NCBI GenBank assembly: GCA_900539845.1
Contig: UQDP01000002.1
Span: forward strand, 1 to 64,000
Length of the DNA: 64,000 bases
Source: an uncultured Oscillospiraceae bacterium
Lineage (GTDB): Bacteria > Bacillota > Clostridia > Oscillospirales > Acutalibacteraceae
Direction: 5' to 3'
Numbering within the stretch: the stretch's first letter is position 1; the number at the start of each line of letters is the position of its first letter. The translations under genes were made by a program, and so were the position numbers. Under the pieces are notes generated by a model. That model had not been told where the DNA came from. It saw only the letters and a list, made by a program, of their open reading frames with translations, and made no database searches. Of the stretch, positions 62,835 through 64,000 are shown in pieces.

Positions 62835-64000
62835 TTAATCCAGACTCCAGTTCATACCCTGCGCCTGAAGGTGCACCATACGGCTGTAAACCCCGTTTTC
62901 GGAAAGCAGTTTATCCGGCGAGCCCTGCTCCGCAACGACGCCATCCTTTAGCACAACGATTTTATCAGCGCCGGCAACCGTGCGCATACGATGGGCGATA
63001 ACCAGCACGGTCTTATCCCTGATCAGCCTTGAAAGCGCCGTTTGGATAAGCGTTTCGTTTTCCACATCAAGCGAAGCTGTAGCTTCATCCATAAGAATGA
63101 TCGGCGCGTCTTTCAGAAATGCCCTTGCAATTGATATCCGCTGGCGTTCACCGCCTGAAAGCTCGCAGCCGTTTTCCCCGATCATACTGTTCCACTTATC
63201 GGGCAAACGGAGCGCAAATTCATCGCAGTTGGCAAGCTTTGCCGCGGCAAGCACCTCTTCATCCGTAGCGTCTTTTCTGCCGATGCGTATATTTTCCATA
63301 ATCGTATTATCGAATAGCGTTACATCCTGAAAAACAATTGAGTACAGCGAAAGCAGGGTTTCTGGATCCGTTTCGGAAACATCCATGCCCCCAACGGTTA
63401 TTTTCCCCTGCTGCGCATCCCAAAATCTTGCCGCAAGCCTTGAAACGGTAGTCTTGCCGCCCCCGGACGGACCGACGAGCGCGGTCACCTGCCCCTGCTT
63501 TGCAGTGAACGAAACGTCTTTTAAAACCGTTTCGCCTGAATTGTAAGCAAAGCCTACGTTTTTGAATTCAATATCGCAGCCCTTGTTTGTGAGCTTTATT
63601 TTACCTGTTTGCAAAGGATGATCGAGGATCTCATTCATTCTGGAAACATTCGTTCCCGTAGCGATGATGGCTGCAAGATTCTGCAATGCGCTCTGAAGAG
63701 GGTCATAAAGGCGTGAAACGAGCAAAAGAAACATAAAGAAAGTGAGGATGTCAAGCTTTCCGCTGATCAGGCGCACCGAGCCGGCAAGCGCCACTGTGGC
63801 TATGCCGAGCTTCAATACCAAAGAAGCCGAAACCACAAATACCGCCGTGCCGAGTTCCGTGGCTATGAGCCGTTTTTCAACGGCGTGTATCTTCTTTTCA
63901 AGTCCGCCGAGGTATCTGTATTGCGCATTGTTCGCTTTCAGATCCTGAACCGTTTCAATGCACTCCTGAATACCGTCCGCGCAAGCCATTTTGGCATCCA
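62835..64000 (-). CDS. ABC transporter, fused permease/ATP-binding protein (partial)
   Basis: The C-terminal 388 residues of an ABC exporter half-transporter; the frame stays open to the window edge (D-A-K before the first Met in view), so the true start lies beyond. The visible part has the last membrane helices (about 50-110) and a full ATPase domain: Walker A GPSGGGKTT, Q-loop VFQDVTLF, signature LSGGERQR, Walker B IILMDEATASLD and H-loop VIAHRM. Such genes often occur as heterodimer pairs. The substrate is unknown; adjacency to a possible metal-controlled promoter is suggestive only. Confidence 0.93.
   Translation of the reverse strand, partial: DAKMACADGIQECIETVQDLKANNAQYRYLGGLEKKIHAVEKRLIATELGTAVFVVSASLVLKLGIATVALAGSVRLISGKLDILTFFMFLLLVSRLYDPLQSALQNLAAIIATGTNVSRMNEILDHPLQTGKIKLTNKGCDIEFKNVGFAYNSGETVLKDVSFTAKQGQVTALVGPSGGGKTTVSRLAARFWDAQQGKITVGGMDVSETDPETLLSLYSIVFQDVTLFDNTIMENIRIGRKDATDEEVLAAAKLANCDEFALRLPDKWNSMIGENGCELSGGERQRISIARAFLKDAPIILMDEATASLDVENETLIQTALSRLIRDKTVLVIAHRMRTVAGADKIVVLKDGVVAEQGSPDKLLSENGVYSRMVHLQAQGMNWSLD

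Overview
The window looks like chromosome from a low-to-mid GC anaerobic, endospore-forming Clostridia, probably an Oscillospirales/Ruminococcaceae-like gut lineage. The reasons are a Gram-positive gene set (mreBCD-PBP, YqfC/YqfD and YlbJ-type sporulation proteins), rubrerythrin, sodium-pump decarboxylase subunits, the LL-diaminopimelate aminotransferase lysine route, a glgBCDA glycogen operon and a D-glucuronate degradation pathway. Genes have AGGAGG-type ribosome sites and sigma-A-like promoters with 16-18 base spacers. I found no rRNA, tRNA or CRISPR array. The lineage is inference; gene families are called from recognisable motifs.

Layout. 1-308: right end of a mobile repeat and the mreB promoter. 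309-9755 (+): mreB-mreC-mreD-PBP, a methylglyoxal synthase homologue, hisS-aspS-yfbR, a nitroreductase. 9847-14112 (-): an accessory block with DUF4230, a frameshifted SHOCT protein, two related DUF6591-like envelope proteins and a Mor-like regulator. 14483-22848: glucuronate genes eda, kdgK, uxaC, then uxuB, uxuA, interrupted by a LOG gene and a lemA/DUF2207 pair. 22904-26082: yqfC/yqfD, ylbJ and two small DNA-binding proteins. 26147-30804: a cell-wall surface protein, an AgrC-like kinase and a LytTR response regulator. 31101-37269 (-): ANTAR regulator, dapF-dapL, purC-purB and decarboxylase beta/gamma subunits. 37477-43365 (+): glycogen operon. 43429-46000: peptidase E-like gene, MarR and RNHCP genes, and a small non-autonomous mobile element. 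46007-57856: tex-corA, rubrerythrin, a degenerate P-type ATPase-like protein, rlmB, eno, a GH18 lipoprotein, an HD phosphohydrolase and radC. 57908-64000: a six-hairpin-glycosidase-like protein, an NSS transporter, an HMA protein, DUF3793 with a structured leader, and a partial ABC exporter.

How it fits together. UxaC, UxuB, UxuA, KdgK and Eda form a complete D-glucuronate to pyruvate plus glyceraldehyde-3-phosphate route. GlgB/C/D/A make glycogen behind one strong promoter with paired upstream repeats. The kinase, LytTR regulator and surface protein form a likely signalling unit, with a two-part LytTR-consensus box between kinase and surface protein.

Most notable observations: (1) a 558-bp MITE-like element inserted in a transcription terminator, flanked by a 25-bp duplication of the whole terminator hairpin, with a second copy at the left edge ending exactly at another terminator hairpin; (2) a methylglyoxal synthase homologue with Gly in place of the catalytic Asp; (3) a P-type ATPase-like protein without its phosphorylation motif; (4) two genes broken by single-base homopolymer differences; (5) the LytTR box; (6) a structured leader with a large palindrome before DUF3793.
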